A stretch of 64,000 nucleotides of DNA from Calliphora vicina (GCF_958450345.1 NC_088780.1:113100226-113164225), one strand, 5' to 3'. Shown: positions 22,565 to 35,107, counted from the stretch's first letter. Numbers and translations are program-made. Notes: generated by a model not told the origin, from the letters alone.

Positions 22565-23165
22565 ACAATATGAATTTATTCAAAGTATTTGCCATTGTTA
22601 GCTATGACCTTTTTCCATCTTTCTGTCAACATATGGATTCCGAGCCGAAAGAACTGCTTAACTTTTGAGGCTAACGAATCAAGCCAATATCGGATACTCA
22701 GTTCCAAATTGAAGTGTATCCCAGAGAGAGCGTTCTGCGTCGATCGAATAAATTGGACTATAAGGTGGGTGAGGCAAACTTCATTCTAAATAGTTTTTAA
22801 CATGGAATATTACAGTTTAATGTCTGGCCGCATATTCTGGGCGTTTTTCGTTCTAACGAATTAATTGCGTTCGGTATAGGTTCCCTGTGATAGTCTGGTC
22901 AGATTTCAGCAGCGCATAATAGATAGGACACTTTTCGTCCCACCAAATACATATTAGAGCCATAGATTTTTGTGTTTGGTGTCGATTCGGCTGGTTGGCC
23001 GGGCTTCACATATGATCTCTTATGCTTCGGGTTATTGTAATAGATCCATTTTTCATCGCAAGTAATGATGCATCATTTCGGACAATCAAAATCGTCTATC
23101 AAGTTCTCTCGGCCTCAAATCGTATGGTACCCAATTTCCCTGTTCTTTACGAAGAAAAATAGAAT
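22565..23165 (-). pseudogene. mariner transposase remnant
   Basis: Read on the minus strand from about 23165, broken frames give EQGNWVPYDLRPRELDRRF, then DEKWIYYNNPKHKRSYVKPG-type and PGQPAESTPNTKIYGSN segments with the catalytic Asp in DEKW. A WDxKxVLYYELLK-like region, ITGNLYRTQLIR, and EKRPEYAARH follow, then a jump to SLPHPPYSP. The C-terminus is RNPYVDRKMEK then ANNGKYFE in different frames. The order matches a mariner (DD34D) transposase from mid N-terminal part to end. Several frameshifts, stops and deletions remove the second Asp region. It is dead. Confidence 0.85.
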
Positions 23166-24274
23166 AGAGCCACACGATTTATTTAAATTCGTTCTAAGTA
23201 TATGCTATACTAAACACTAAAATTAATAATCATAATTCTTAAAAAATTAAATTCTAGTTTCAAGAATCAGCTAATAATTTCGTAATAATGTAAAACTTCA
23301 ACAAGTCCTCTCAATTAATTTAACAAAAACCCACTAATAACGTGCAAAACTGTTGCTTTTAACAAAAATTATACTCAAGAATACTTCATTTAATGTCTTT
23401 AATTACACTTGACTTGATTTAACACTTGAATTTTCGCCAGAAAAAATAAATAAATTATAAAAATTCTTTGCAGTTTTCTTACTTTACTCTTTCTCTTTTC
23501 CAAATACAAGGCAGTCTTTACGTTTTACTTTTTCCCTATTTTTGAGGATGACAAGCATTTTAAATAAATGTCTTGTGAGGAGGTTAATAGTTTGACACCA
23601 AATGCAATAAATTCATTCGTTTCATTCTCCATTCAAATAGTCAAGTAAATTCAACTCAACATAAGTCAAGTCATTCAAGTCAAGTCACCTTCTGTTGTCA
23701 CTTTTAGGTAAAAGTAGAAATGTGTTTTTCTTTTTTTTTCGTTGGTCTTCTAATTGTAGTTCATGGGTTTCACGGAGGTACTTTTCACACTATTTTTTTT
23801 TTTGTTAACACCATATCGTAATTATTTTTTTTGCTTTCATTTGCTTTTTCTGCCTACAATTATGTAGGTGAAGTAGGTATTTAACAGTATTTTGTTGTAC
23901 TATCTGTATTTTTTTATACTTTTTGTAACAGTTGTCTTCATTAGTTACTCTAGAGTTTAGCTTAGATTTTTTTTGTTCCAAAAAACAATTTTATAAATTT
24001 CTCACAACTTATCAGGCAGCCAACCTGCAGTGGAATTCATTTCCTAATTTTCTGCCAATTAACAACTGTTATTAACAGCAAAAAAACAACTTAATTTGAC
24101 AAATTGTACAGCTGCTGTTCAAGGCACCAAATGGTGTCTATTAACACCTCTACTTATAAAAATATACACAAAAATACAAAAGCCCTATTTAAACGGTTCG
24201 TTTTAAAAGAACTTTTCTTAAGCGGATTAAAAGGGTATAAAAAGAGAGCAATATTTAAAAAGAATTAAGTTTAA
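23166..24274. other. AT-rich non-coding DNA
   Basis: Nothing recognised. Confidence 0.5.
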
Positions 24275-24280
24275 ACTTAC

Positions 24281-24304
24281 CGTTAATTTGAAGAATTGAA
24301 AATT
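24281..24304 (-). other. candidate 24-nt microexon (weak)
   Basis: On the minus strand a T-rich tract ending TATATTTACAG is followed by 24 nt and then GTAAGT (complement at 24275-24280). Twenty-four nt would keep frame, and two of the three frames are open (NFQFFKLT or xFSILQIN). Similar acceptor-donor pairs arise by chance in this DNA (see the rejected one at 41202-41248), so this is only a candidate. Confidence 0.12.
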
Positions 24305-24599
24305 CTGTAAATATAGAAAAAAAATAACATTAATTTAGTTGAGGTTTGGTAAAAATAGATAATAAATTGATTTTTATTATTTTAAAGCTAAATCATACAA
24401 ACATAAGTTAAATTAACGGTCAAAGAAAGTACTTAATGACTGGCAAATATGTAGTAAATGAAACTGTGAAATGTGGAAGAAAAAATTGACATATTTAATA
24501 TCAAGAGAAAATGTGTCTATTTTCAAATTGTGTTTTTATCCGGAGATATATGGTGTCCCAAGATTCACGCTACATCCGAAATTTCTACATAAAGTGTTA

Positions 24600-25240
24600 C
24601 CAAATTTTTAAAATAATTTTTTGTTGAAAAAATTTTTATTCCCGAATGCTAGTCCAAAATTCAATGGCGTTATGTATATCATTGGAAAGGCCTTTGAAAT
24701 GCCTTCTTGATTTGGTCCCGATTTTAAATATAAACCGAACCAGGACTACGTATATCCGATATATTGATATATCAATAATTTCAAAAGTTATTTGGCGGCT
24801 TCGGAAAGTTGATTTCAACAAACTTTATAGCCTATTAATAGAATATCATGAAAAGTAGGGATAATTTGTGTTGAATTTCTACTTGATAACGATGTGAAAT
24901 TGGAAATTATATAAGGGATATGGTCAAATATGGACCGATTCACGAAAAATATGGTTTTGTGATTTATTTTTACATGAAACATATTTATATTGAAATTTAT
25001 ATGGCTGCTGTTATTCCATAGGCATTTATGTATCATAGAACTGGGAAGAAATTTGTATGGGGGCTAGGATAAATCATGGACCGAGTCTTACCATATACAA
25101 TAATCCTTATATCTGCAACGTATACTCTCAATACCAAACATTTGTGAATATTTCATACTAATAAATCATTCCCTCTATGCCCTACTGTGGCTTCAACAGA
25201 CATAACTGGATCGTCTTCGTATTTTATAAGGACCTATCAT
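24600..25240 (+). repeat. dispersed repeat, AACAAGTAAG family, divergent
   Basis: This shares 'CAATGGCGTTATGTATATC', 'GGAAAGGCCTTTGAAAT', 'GGCTTCGGAAAGTTGATTTC' and similar phrases with 46828-47080 and 59427-59690. The 3' half has drifted to phrases such as GATATGGTCAAATATGGACC. No ends were identified. The frames on both strands (24636-25036) are by-products. Confidence 0.55.
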
Positions 25241-25243
25241 ATA

Positions 25244-25730
25244 CACACAGGCTCAAAAGTGAGAAGACACCAGTGAATTTTTTGATTTTTTTTTAAGATC
25301 ATGAAAATCATTACAGTCCGACAAAATTTTTTTTTTTCAGATCCGAATCCCAATCTCCAACAAATCGAAACTTTTAAATTTTAATCTTTATATATATAAT
25401 TCTTCTGTACGTGTGTTAGTAACTAAACTCCTCCTTAACGGCTGGGCCGATTTCGATAAAATTTGTTGTGTGTATTTGAGTGGGTCCCTGGATGGTTTAG
25501 ATTCACAATTGACCTATATAGGAACAATATGCATGGCACCTCCCATACAAAGTAAAAATTTATTATTGCATATGTGGAGTACTATTATAGTGGGAGTCTT
25601 CAAACTTTGTGTGAGCTATGGCAGAACATCGTTTGCCGGGACAGCTAGTGTAAGTATAAATTTTAGGATATTCATTATCTTAAAAAAAATCAAATAATTT
25701 GTGGTGTTTACTCACTTTTGAAGATGTGTG
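25244..25730. mobile_element. Tc1/mariner-type MITE interrupted by a Helitron-like element
   Basis: The ends are CACACAGGCTCAAAAGTGAG and the complement CTCACTTTTGAAGATGTGTG, a 28-bp inverted repeat with a few mismatches. It is preceded by TA. The interior (TTTAAGATCATGAAAATCA, TTATCTTAAAAAAAATC) matches 62377-62610. Removing 25385-25648 leaves a body of about 220 bp, like the uninterrupted copy. Confidence 0.75.
25385..25648 (+). mobile_element. Helitron-like non-autonomous element, near complete
   Basis: This starts TCTTTATATATATAATTCTT and has CTTAACGGCTGGGCCGATTT shortly after. It contains GGATGGTTTAGATTCACAAT and ends ATCGTTTGCCGGGACAGCTAG. These are the classic phrases of small insect Helitron-type elements whose 3' end is CTAG. 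It is inserted inside the MITE at 25244-25730, without target duplication. Confidence 0.75.
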
Positions 25731-27592
25731 TTAATTTGGGGTTTACGACCAATATTTCGATTTGTTACAAACGAAATGACGAAATCAATTTGGTAGTGGG
25801 TATAATAAAGAAAAAAACAGTGATTTATATTTAATTCAAATGTTGTGTAATCTGTGATAGCCAAAAGTGACAAAAGTATGATAATATTTTAAGTGTCGCA
25901 CTCCTTATGTACATTTTTAGCACCTTGTCTAAACTTTGCCTCAATCTCAACTACGGTTTGAATAAAATAAAACCCAATATAAATAAGACAATTAAAGCAT
26001 TTCTTTAATAGCTTAAGAATTGTTAACAAATGTCAACACTTTGTACAAATGACACATTTCATTACGGAATTTCCGTTTTAATGCATTTCAAATGCATGTA
26101 CTTTAATGTCTATATCTTACTACTACTGTATTACACTGAACAGCAACAAAAGCAATTTATGAAAAAAAAGAAATATAAATGGATTTTTTTCTAAATTTCT
26201 TTAAACACATTGTCGTTATCACAGAGAAGCACCAGCAGCAGCAGTTTAGTTTCAGTTATTGACCTATTTACCTCTTAGTCTACATTACATTGAATTATAT
26301 ACATTAACTCTTACATACATACATAATATATTTATAAATATGTATGTATATAAACGAATACATATGTATAAATGTATGAGTAATGAGTGTTTTTTTCTTT
26401 GTTATTTTCCATTTCTGTTTTCTACTAATGTGTGTTAATACATCATTTCATATCAACATTCAGCAAAGAAAAAACAAAAAAATTCAAACATTTTTCCTAC
26501 TGCCACGTCCATTTTCCATCATCATCTTCTCTGTTGTACTCTAGTTGGTTGTGGCAATGGAAAAATGTAAAGAAAGGAAAAAATCAACATTAAAGTAATA
26601 CAAACATTTTTCCCATTGTCACTTTCAATAAGACAAGGAAGAAGACTTAAGCGTAGAATGCTGCAGAAGTACGTTGCATGCAACATAAACAATAACATCA
26701 CAGACAAATCTAAAAAGAATGCTACAAACAAAACGAAAACAAAAACTTAGAATGAATTTCCTGTTGGAGTTGTTTCATTTTTAAAATGCTTTAAAGCGAC
26801 CATTATACGCGTAGTATTGTTGCAAGTTGCAAGTAAAAGTACAAGTATGTATGTAAGAATTTAAGACTCTTTACGGATATTAGTAAGTAATATAGATTTT
26901 TATTTTTATATTTTCTTAACAATATATAAATAAGTATTTTATTTATTTATTTTATAATGAATCAAGTTTGCCACTTTATCACGCTTGCTACAAGCAACTG
27001 CATAAACTACAGCCAACCAACAACTGGCAACAAAGACTCTACAACTGAGCAATAAAAATAGAAAAAACTTAACAGCGGGTTTTGTTTTAGACATGTCTCT
27101 GCTAACACCCCTCTCTCCACCCTCTCTTCATTTTCCTTTTGACGATAAACCAACAAGAACATTAAATGAAAATGTTCATGTAGTTAAATTTCTAAGGAAA
27201 ACTGTGCAAACTAAAAAAAAGAGATGCTGGGAAAAAATGAAAAGTAAAATTCTATTATGCTGCTATGACATGAAAAGATTTATGAGAGACAAAATAAAAA
27301 ATGGATGCGAAATTTATTAGTTGCAATCAGTTTTCAATTTCATTTATGAAACAATGTGAAAACATCAACTAAAATGCACTTTTTAATCTTAAACTTGTGT
27401 AAATAATTATAGGTACATTTTTAAAGTTATCAGAATCAACTGGGTCGATTTATAGATGCCCGTCCGTCTGTCCTTTCATATAAACCTTGTAATCAAACTA
27501 CAGGATAATCTTGAATAATTTCACCTAACCCTAAATGTCCTAGAAAATTTCCTCCCGAATCAGGACTTTTTCAGCTATAAATTTAATATTCA
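25731..27592. other. AT-rich non-coding DNA
   Basis: The TATG/CATA-type microsatellite around 26310-26380 is the main feature. The 75-codon frame at 27093-27320 has no recognisable motif. No gene. Confidence 0.45.
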
Positions 27593-27593
27593 T

Positions 27594-28255
27594 CAATCGT
27601 CTTTATACAGTCATACTTTTGCTTCAATCATAGGTCTTTATACAGTCAATCGTAGGACTTAAAAGAGTCAAACGTAAGTATTTATACAGTCAATCCTAGG
27701 CGTTTATTCAGTCAATCGTAGGTCTTTAAACAGTCAAACGTAGGGATTAATACAGTCAACGATCATCGATCTTTATACACTCAATCGTAAGTCCTTATAG
27801 AGTCAATCGTAATTATTTATACAGTCAATCGTAGTAAGCTCCTAAGATTGACTGTCAATCATAGGTCTTCATACAGTCATATTTCAGCTTCAATCATAGG
27901 TCTTTATACAGTAAGTCTTTATACAGGTAATCATATGTCTTTGTACAGTCATATTTCAGCTTCAATCGTAGATCTTTATACAGTCAATCGTTGGAGTTTT
28001 TACAGTCAGACGTAGATATTTGTACAGCCATGTTATAACTTCAATTGCAGGTCTTTATACAGTTAATCGTTGGGGTTTATACAGTAAATCGTAGGCCTTT
28101 GTACAGTTATGTTAAAGATTCAATAAAGTCATATTTTATATATAAAGTCATATTTTATATATAAAGTCATATTTTAACCTCAATCGAATGGTTTATACAG
28201 TCATATTTTAGCGTTAATGGTATGTAAATATTATCATATTTTAGCGTGCATTGTG
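27594..28255 (+). repeat. degenerate minisatellite, ~35-bp unit, forward array
   Basis: The approximate unit is TCAATCGTAGGTCTTTATAC followed by AGTCATATTTTAGCT. About 20 imperfect copies are present with variable spacing. The same unit is at 29750-30065 and 30610-30870, and in reverse at 36500-37360. Unit lengths vary through truncation. There is no spacer pattern, so it is not a CRISPR array. Confidence 0.85.
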
Positions 28256-29749
28256 AGTTTTCTTTTTACCGGTTAATGTCCTCCCGAATCAAGACTTTAT
28301 CGATCATAAATACCTATCATAAATTTCACCTTGCTAGAATTATGCATTTAAATGTTACCGGAAACAAAATATGTATCTAGTGATAAGTCCGAACAATGAC
28401 TTTCTTATATTTTGATCCAAACGTTTTTATCACTTCAACCTATTTTGTTAATTTTTGGACACATATGTACGTTTTGTGTTATTAGCAATAAATATTTATG
28501 TCAAATTTCGAGTTCTCATCCATTACAGATGAGAGGACAGGAGAAACATTTTGTTCTAGTCCCCTAGTACTTTCTCTCTAGGCACTATCGGGCTTTAAAC
28601 AGACAGACGGTCGGGCATAGCTATACCGTATTAGAATTTTATATATCTAAGACCATTATATTAATGTGTTACAAATGAAATCACAATTATTATAGGTATT
28701 ATAAAAAGGTATTTGAGTTAATTTTTGCAGCACAGTGTTATGAAACGGTCTATATTTTAAAACAATTTCTTAACAACAAAGTTGTTCCACATCTTAAAAA
28801 GATACAGCTAGATCTTAATAATAAAATCGGAATACTTTATTTGTATTTGAAAACAAACAAAAAACTGTAACAAAATTATAATAAATATAAAAATCTTTTG
28901 TATTAAAAGTTGAATAAACTTTTTAATTTCAACATTTTCTCACGTTTTTTTTTTTGCCGGTAACTAAATAAATTTTTTTATTATATTTTGTTTAAACAAA
29001 TTTATTAATATTCAGTTTAGTCATCAGTTAAATAAAATAAAAAATAAAACAACAAGTGGTAAAGTAAGAAAAAGATTGAGTGAGTTAGTGACCATTATTA
29101 TAATTTCTCAGCTCCCCCCTCAAAAAATAATACAAATAAAAGAAGACAAACGATTTTAAAATTTTGTGCATAAATTAATAAATACAAAAAACCAAGCGAA
29201 AATTATTTACTTAAGAATAAAAACACACACATAAAGCAACAAATAGTCATGTAGTAAATTAAAAAAATAATAAATTACTTGACACGCACACACAACAGCA
29301 TTAATTAACATAATTTTAACAAGACACTACTTGAGGCAACTTCAAACTCACACACGAAACTTCTAAGAAAATTAAATTTAAATTCATCACAAAACAAAGA
29401 AATTTACCCAAGATGTAACAAATTCAAATTTTGAAATTGCAAAAATTATTTTTAAAATGTTAGCTTTATTTACCCTTATTTTAGAGTATTTCATTTGAAA
29501 TGACCATTAAATAGATGAGAATGAATTAGTGATTAAAAATAATATAACGATAAGAATCTATAAAAAAAAGTTGTAAATTGTCAGGGTTAAAGACCCCTTA
29601 ATTTGTTTCATTTTACAAGCTTATGTCAACTTCATTAAGAAGTTTAATATGGCAGCAAATAAAGGGGTTGATAGTGTCAAAAATGCGATGAGATCCATTT
29701 AGAGGCTTATTATAAGTTTTAGAGTTTCTGTCCATACTTAAAAACGTTA
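28256..29749. other. AT-rich non-coding DNA with a repeat tail
   Basis: At 28260-28650 phrases such as CCTCCCGAATCAAGACTTTA and AAACAGACAGACGGTCGGGC resemble the 3' parts of the AACAAGTAAG family. The rest is AT-rich and unrecognised. Confidence 0.45.
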
Positions 29750-30065
29750 AATTTTAGTTTCAATCGTAGGTCATATTTAAGTTTGACACTTTGGGTGCAT
29801 ACTGTCATAATATTCTCCCGAATCAGGTCTCTATACAGTTATATTTTACCTTCAAACGTATGTATTTATAAATAAATTTGCTTCAATCGTAGATCTTTAG
29901 ACAGTCTAATTTAACTTCAATCATAGGTCTTTAGACAGACTAATTTAACTTCAATCGTAGGTCTTCACATTTTAGATCTTCATACAGCCATATACAGTCA
30001 TATTTTTGCATCAATCGTATATCTTTATACAGTCATAATTTATCATCAATCGTTGGGTCTTCATT
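29750..30065 (+). repeat. minisatellite, forward array, second block
   Basis: Same ~35-bp unit as 27594-28255, with several copies of CAATCGTAGGTCTT and TACAGTCATATTTT. Confidence 0.8.
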
Positions 30066-30251
30066 CAATCATTACACTGTACAACACAAAAAAAAGATCA
30101 GACATATTTTTGGGGTATTTTAAAATAAAATTAACCCTAAGCTCTCCTTTGTTGTGTCTTATTTCTGACTTTCCGGTTGAATTTTCCGTTTTTATGTATT
30201 CAAGGACTTATAGTAAAATTTCACGTGTAATATTTTTGCGGAACATTTTAA
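30066..30251. other. spacer inside the minisatellite region
   Basis: Non-satellite sequence between blocks. It is probably an inserted repeat that separated them. Confidence 0.35.
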
Positions 30252-30334
30252 CCCCTTAAATCCCTGTTTTAATGGTGTTTTTTGCTCTTTTTTAAAAGAA
30301 AGACAAAAACATGGGTCATTGAGGATTTAGAGGG
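30252..30334. mobile_element. piggyBac-like mini-MITE, 83 bp
   Basis: TTAA flanks both sides (30248-30251 and 30335-30338). The ends are CCCCTTAAATCC and GGATTTAGAGGG, an imperfect inverted repeat of about 12 bp. A TTAA target and CCC-start ends are typical of piggyBac-type elements. Non-coding. Confidence 0.55.
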
Positions 30335-30609
30335 TTAACATATTCTACAAAAAATTCTCCGTAGCATTTTACATAACTTTGCGGAACACATTTTATACCT
30401 AAAATGTAAGGATCACATGGTTTCTTATGCCGATTAACAATAATAATGTGCCAGTGTTGGAAACTTTAACCCCCCTGAAATGAAATTCAGATGTAAACTT
30501 TCAAAACGCCGATATACGTATCTTTTTTTTTCCTCCTCTATCAAAATTTATTGGTCGGACCTTGTAATTTTGGAAACAAAATTTATTTTGTTGTACATAT
30601 ATTGTTATT
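30335..30609. other. spacer inside the minisatellite region
   Basis: No gene. TTTAACCCCCCTG near 30463 resembles another CCC-start end but has no partner. Confidence 0.35.
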
Positions 30610-30870
30610 TGCTTCAAGGTCTTTATACAGTCATAATTTATCTTCAATTGTAGGTCTTCCTAAAGCTATATTTTAGCTTCAATCGTAGGTCTTTATACTG
30701 TCATAATTAATCTCCAATCGCCAGTATTCATACAGCCATATTTTAACTTCAATCGTAGGTCTTTAAGTTCAACCATAGGTGTTTATACAATCATATTTTA
30801 GATCTTCATACAGCCATAGGTAGGTTTTTCACAGTCATAATTTAGCTTCAATCATAGGTCTTCATAGTTT
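30610..30870 (+). repeat. minisatellite, forward array, third block
   Basis: Further copies of the ~35-bp unit (CAATCGTAGGTCTTTATAC and variants), more degenerate towards the right. Confidence 0.8.
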
Positions 30871-32524
30871 TTTCTTCAAGTGTAGTTTTAAATTGCATGT
30901 TCTACCTCACTGATGATAGATTTTCGACAACAGCAACAAAAAGCCAAAAAGCAAAAGTGACCGGAAATGTTTTGTTTTTCTCACTCCTAAATAACGTAAT
31001 GTTTTCAAATGTATACAAGGGGTTTTGTTTGTATCGTTACATTTTGAATTTGAATTTATTTCGAAATAAAGAGAATAGTCTATGTCTACTGTTGTTGACA
31101 TTTTAAATTTCATCTGCTTTAAACAAAATACATGCTAGTACAGAAGAACAAATAGTATTAATTATACGTTGACTTTTAAAGTGGATTTTGTTTGTGTTTT
31201 TGCTTTTGAGGAGCGGCCGACTTAAATACATAATATTCCAAAAATATCCCTTTTTTACGTTTATTATACAAATATATAAATATGTATATTTAATTTCATT
31301 TTAACACATGACACGTGCGTGTTTAGGTTCAATAGCGTTGGCTGATTTTGGGGTATTTTCTCCTTTTGTTTTTTTTTTGGGATTGGAAGGTTTGTCTCTT
31401 GACACTTGAATTTCAAACAGATGTTGTTAGTGTTTAGTAGGGATTCTAGTTGTTGTAAAAATATTTCCAGGTATTCCTTGGTTTATGTAACATAACATTT
31501 TTGTTCATTGTAAGTAAAATATGTTTATGGGTTGGGTAAAATTAAAACCATACTCCTCTGCCTGGTAAATAAATGTATAATTTTTCATAATCTTTAATAA
31601 CTGCTACGCATGCTCTGTTGTGTAAATGCTTCGTTTACACAAATTATGATTTATTTGAGTTTTATGTAAATTTCATTGGGATGATTTGTTACATTTACAT
31701 TATTGCTGATGTCTGTATGTTGACGTGGGTGTTAAAGACAGACATTTATTTGTTATGCAGATTTATGGTTTTAAATTATACAATTTTAAGTTTAAAACCA
31801 AATTGCCTTGAATGTCTTGAATGGCAATTGGAACGACTGAATGTAGTTAATATGCTGTTATCAAAAATAGTTCGTAAATAAATAACTCCCCAAGAAGTGG
31901 AAAAGTAATTCGAACAAGCGAATTCTAACAAGTAGTAAAAATGATGTTATTGTAAGTATTTTTATAGAAATTATATATTAAATAAAATTAAAGTTCCCTT
32001 TCATTGAATTTACTCATACAGTGTTGGTCAGGAATTTAAGACAAAAATTGTTTGCTAAATTCCATGTAATTGTCAATTATTTTTTCAAATATTTCCACAA
32101 ATATGTATGCATGAGGACTGTTGTAACACACAAGTGTGTTTTATTCGACTGTGTCAATTCATACATATTCACCACGAACACATACAATTTTTCTACAACT
32201 TGACCAAAAAATTATTTTTTAAAATAAACATATTTTCTCACATTTATATCATTATAATTTTATTATTATAAAATATTCGGACCAAATTTCGTATTTTTAG
32301 TTCCATTAGTTTCGGTCATATCATGTTATTAACAGCGGATGTTCGCTGAGGTGGGTCAACGTATTTCCACATATGTTTTACCGATTTTTCCAAACATTTT
32401 TCAGAAACTGGAAACATTAATAATAAATTTCATACCTTTAGAGGTCCATTTGTTTTGGCTCTATCGCACTTAAAATTCAGTTGATGCAAAAATTCAAGTA
32501 TTTGTCTTAAATTGGTGGCCACCA
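30871..32524. other. AT-rich non-coding DNA
   Basis: Short frames at 30897-31113 (both strands), 31618-31881 and 32021-32203 show no motif. No gene recognised. Confidence 0.45.
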
Positions 32525-33625
32525 CTGAATTTCAAAAATGTAGTAAAACTTACTACTATTTTGAAAAAGGATATTTTCATTAAATTTTATTGTTATTAAT
32601 ACGAGTAAATTATACATATTGTTACGAAATTGTACTTGAATTCAAATATAACGATTTAAAAGTAGCATAATGCTTTCAAATAACAGTGCTGTAATAGCAA
32701 ACTGTAACATATCTGTGGGCATTATTAAATAAAAGCTTTCAGTTGATTTGATCGTAAGTTGGCAACGCTGTATTCGAATTCGAATATTCAGTTAAAGAAC
32801 ATTGTAGAACCATAGACGGCGTATGTATTAGTAAGATCTAGAATATTCGAGTGCAGATGGCAGTGTTATAAACAGTGGCAGAGGTTGCAGTCGTGAGTCA
32901 GTTTAACAGAGACGCTATCTGAATAAACATCAACTGAGTGCCTTAAAGTGTGCTGTATTTTTCAAGTGAATTCGTATACATTATAAAGTGTCTGTATTTC
33001 TGAGAATTTATAAACGTGTATTAAAAAAGACATTGAGTGACTTTTTAATTCTGTTGTTGTACATTTTAAATAAATAAAGAGTTGTTACAATTTTCAAACT
33101 ACTAAACGGCTTTTATTTGCAATCAAAAGTATCCGGTTTATTTAAAGGAAATAAACTAACGTTTTGAAAAGGTTAAAACGTAACAATATTTTAAGTAAAT
33201 TCTGCGTTATATTTTAATATTTAATGGTACGCTTTGAAAAATAGTACTAAAAATACTACTATTTGTAAACTGTTTATTAAAATATATACAAATATTTCTT
33301 GTTTATAATTTAATACATTTTGTAAAAAGTTGTTGAAATACTACTATTTGATATTGTCAGATAAATTATTTAATATTTGAAATGTATTGCTTTTGAAAAA
33401 AAGTACTATGAATACTACTATTTGTAAAAAGTTTGGTTTTGCCTGAAAACCCCAGCATAAGTGGCTTTTTACTTTTATTAAATTAAATCGTATGTTACAG
33501 AAGAAATAAATATTCTACTATTTAGAAAAAAGTATTAAAAATACTACCATTTAGAAAAAAATTGGAAATTTACTTAATTTTTCAAAATATGTAGTAGTAA
33601 AGATACTACTATTTTAAATACTTCG
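32525..33625 (+). repeat. TACTACTATTT-rich repeat split by an LTR
   Basis: Words such as AGTACTAAAAATACTACTAT and TTGTAAAAAGTTT recur irregularly at 32525-32580 and from 33235 to 33610. The solo LTR at 32620-33185 sits inside this repeat, so the repeat is older than the insertion. Confidence 0.6.
32620..33185 (+). mobile_element. solo LTR, gypsy-type family, copy B
   Basis: This starts TGTTACGAAATTG and ends AAACGTAACA. ATAT at 32616-32619 and 33186-33189 is a perfect 4-bp target duplication. It aligns along its length with copy A at 9448-10046, with several small deletions and substitutions (for example GATTTAAAAGTAGCATAATG where copy A has an extra AACGGCTG stretch). The TATA box (32867-32872) and AATAAA (33073-33078) are kept. 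No internal retroviral-type genes are present. Confidence 0.9.
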
Positions 33626-34439
33626 AAATAGCCTAAAATATTATTTAGCCATTTTATATTTATAAAATGAGGCAAAGAACGCACCAAAAACCAAACACCA
33701 AATTAAAGAACCCAAAAACGTTTAAGCATTCCTCATAAATCAAGCGTTAAGTACATTACTTGACCACCACCAGCTCATACTTTCTAAAAAAAACCCTTCA
33801 AAAAAGACGTGCTTAAGAAAACTACATCAGCAAGACACTGTCTTTAACTACATTTTAATGTTTCCACGACAAGAACGTAAAGTCTTCAAACTATTTAATT
33901 TTGTGTTTTTCTGGTAAAAATTAAAAAAAAAAAAAAAAAAACAACTTAAAACTAAATTTCTTAATTTCGTTCACACAACATGACTTTATAATGAAAGTGT
34001 TAAAACTAATAAAATCTTTTTTATTATTTACGCCGCTGAAAGTAAATTTTTTTTTTAAATTTAACATTTGGAAAAGAAATATAAAAAAACGGAAAACAGG
34101 AAAAATAAGTTAAATGTTGTTATTAAATTTAATGATGGCACGTTTTGTGGTTCTTTAGAAAATAAAAGAAATTTCAAATTGTAATCTAGCACCTAAAATA
34201 TATCTAAATAGAGAAAAATGTAACATTAACCGTGACAATAATTATGATGTTGCAAGTTAAGTTTTATATAAAGAAACAACATTTTGAGATGTTAACATTT
34301 GTCGGTGTATTATGGTCAAGTAAGTTGTGTTTGTAATAAAAAGAAATCCCAGTTTAATGTACAATATGCCATTTGTAAGGCATTTTTTTCTAATTATAAA
34401 CTTGTTCCTTAACTGAAATTAAAACAGAAATTTCAAACA
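33626..34439. other. AT-rich non-coding DNA
   Basis: A poly-A run lies at 33927-33941. Nothing recognised. Confidence 0.5.
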
Positions 34440-34725
34440 GACTACAATTTGAATTGTGAAAGGTACACAAAGTAGCAATTCACCTAGCTACAGATTACAT
34501 TTGGAAAGTAAAATAACTACTTCCTAAGGCAAATATAAAAAAAAAAATTATATTCAACTGTTTACATTCTATTTTACCCAAGGACACTACTTTTAGATGA
34601 AAAAATAGTACATAAGTGTAATATAAAAAATCTAAACTGTTTACACTACAGATTACTTAGGGATACTAAAGTGACTATTCAGGCTATGTTACATTAGCCA
34701 GAGTATGTAAGGTAAGCAATCGCTT
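34440..34725 (+). repeat. CCCAGCAGTTCT family-related fragment
   Basis: CTACAGATTACTTAGGGATA then CTAAAGTGACTATTCAGGC and ATGTTACATTAGCC match, in complement, the internal units of the MITE at 21834-22447. No ends seen. Confidence 0.45.
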
Positions 34726-34759
34726 TGCATAACATAAGTGTTAAATTACCCCAAAATAA

Positions 34760-34850
34760 AGCAAGAAAGTAAGGATGTATAGTCGGTCACGCTAGACCAT
34801 ATGATACCCTACACCGAGTATATATGTATAAACAGTTTTATTTTAAAATG
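34760..34850 (+). repeat. dispersed repeat, AACAAGTAAG family, 5' end only
   Basis: GCAAGAAAGTAAGGATG, then the stem TCGGTCACGCTAGACCA, then TGATACCCTACACCGAG. This has the same start layout as the member at 4105-4757 (minus). Confidence 0.5.
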
Positions 34851-34892
34851 TATGATGAAACCCTTCATCCACAGAATAAATACAAAGAATGG

Positions 34893-35062
34893 AAGGAGAG
34901 AGAAATGATAATGTCATAAGCGGACACCTAAGGGACTGACAAATTTGTCCGGTTTGAGAGGTGTCCTCTATTGAGAGTAGAAAATAATTCCAAAGAATTT
35001 GTTTTTTCCGTTTATGGGACGTGACCGCTTTAAAGAGGTGTCCGCAAAGAGAGAGTTCACTG
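34893..35062. mobile_element. pogo/Tigger-like MITE, about 170 bp
   Basis: The right end, read inward, is CAGTGAACTCTCTCTTTGCG then GACACCTCTTTAAAGCGG, and it is flanked by TA. The left side has GCGGACACCTAAGGGACTGA, its decayed complement. Interior words such as GAGGTGTCC and GGTGTCCTC recur in both directions. The 'CAGTGxxxCTCTCT...GGACACC' layout is characteristic of pogo-type MITEs. The left terminus has eroded. Confidence 0.55.
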
Positions 35063-35107
35063 TAATTTCTCTATCTTCAAACATATAGGTGTAACAGTAA
35101 TAAAATA

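Noticed and set aside
27093..27320. 75-codon open frame, Lys-rich.
   Set aside because: Composition follows the A-rich DNA, and no recognisable feature is present.
27594..30870. Regularly spaced repeats that could be mistaken for a CRISPR array.
   Set aside because: Degenerate head-to-tail units without unique spacers, in an animal-type sequence.
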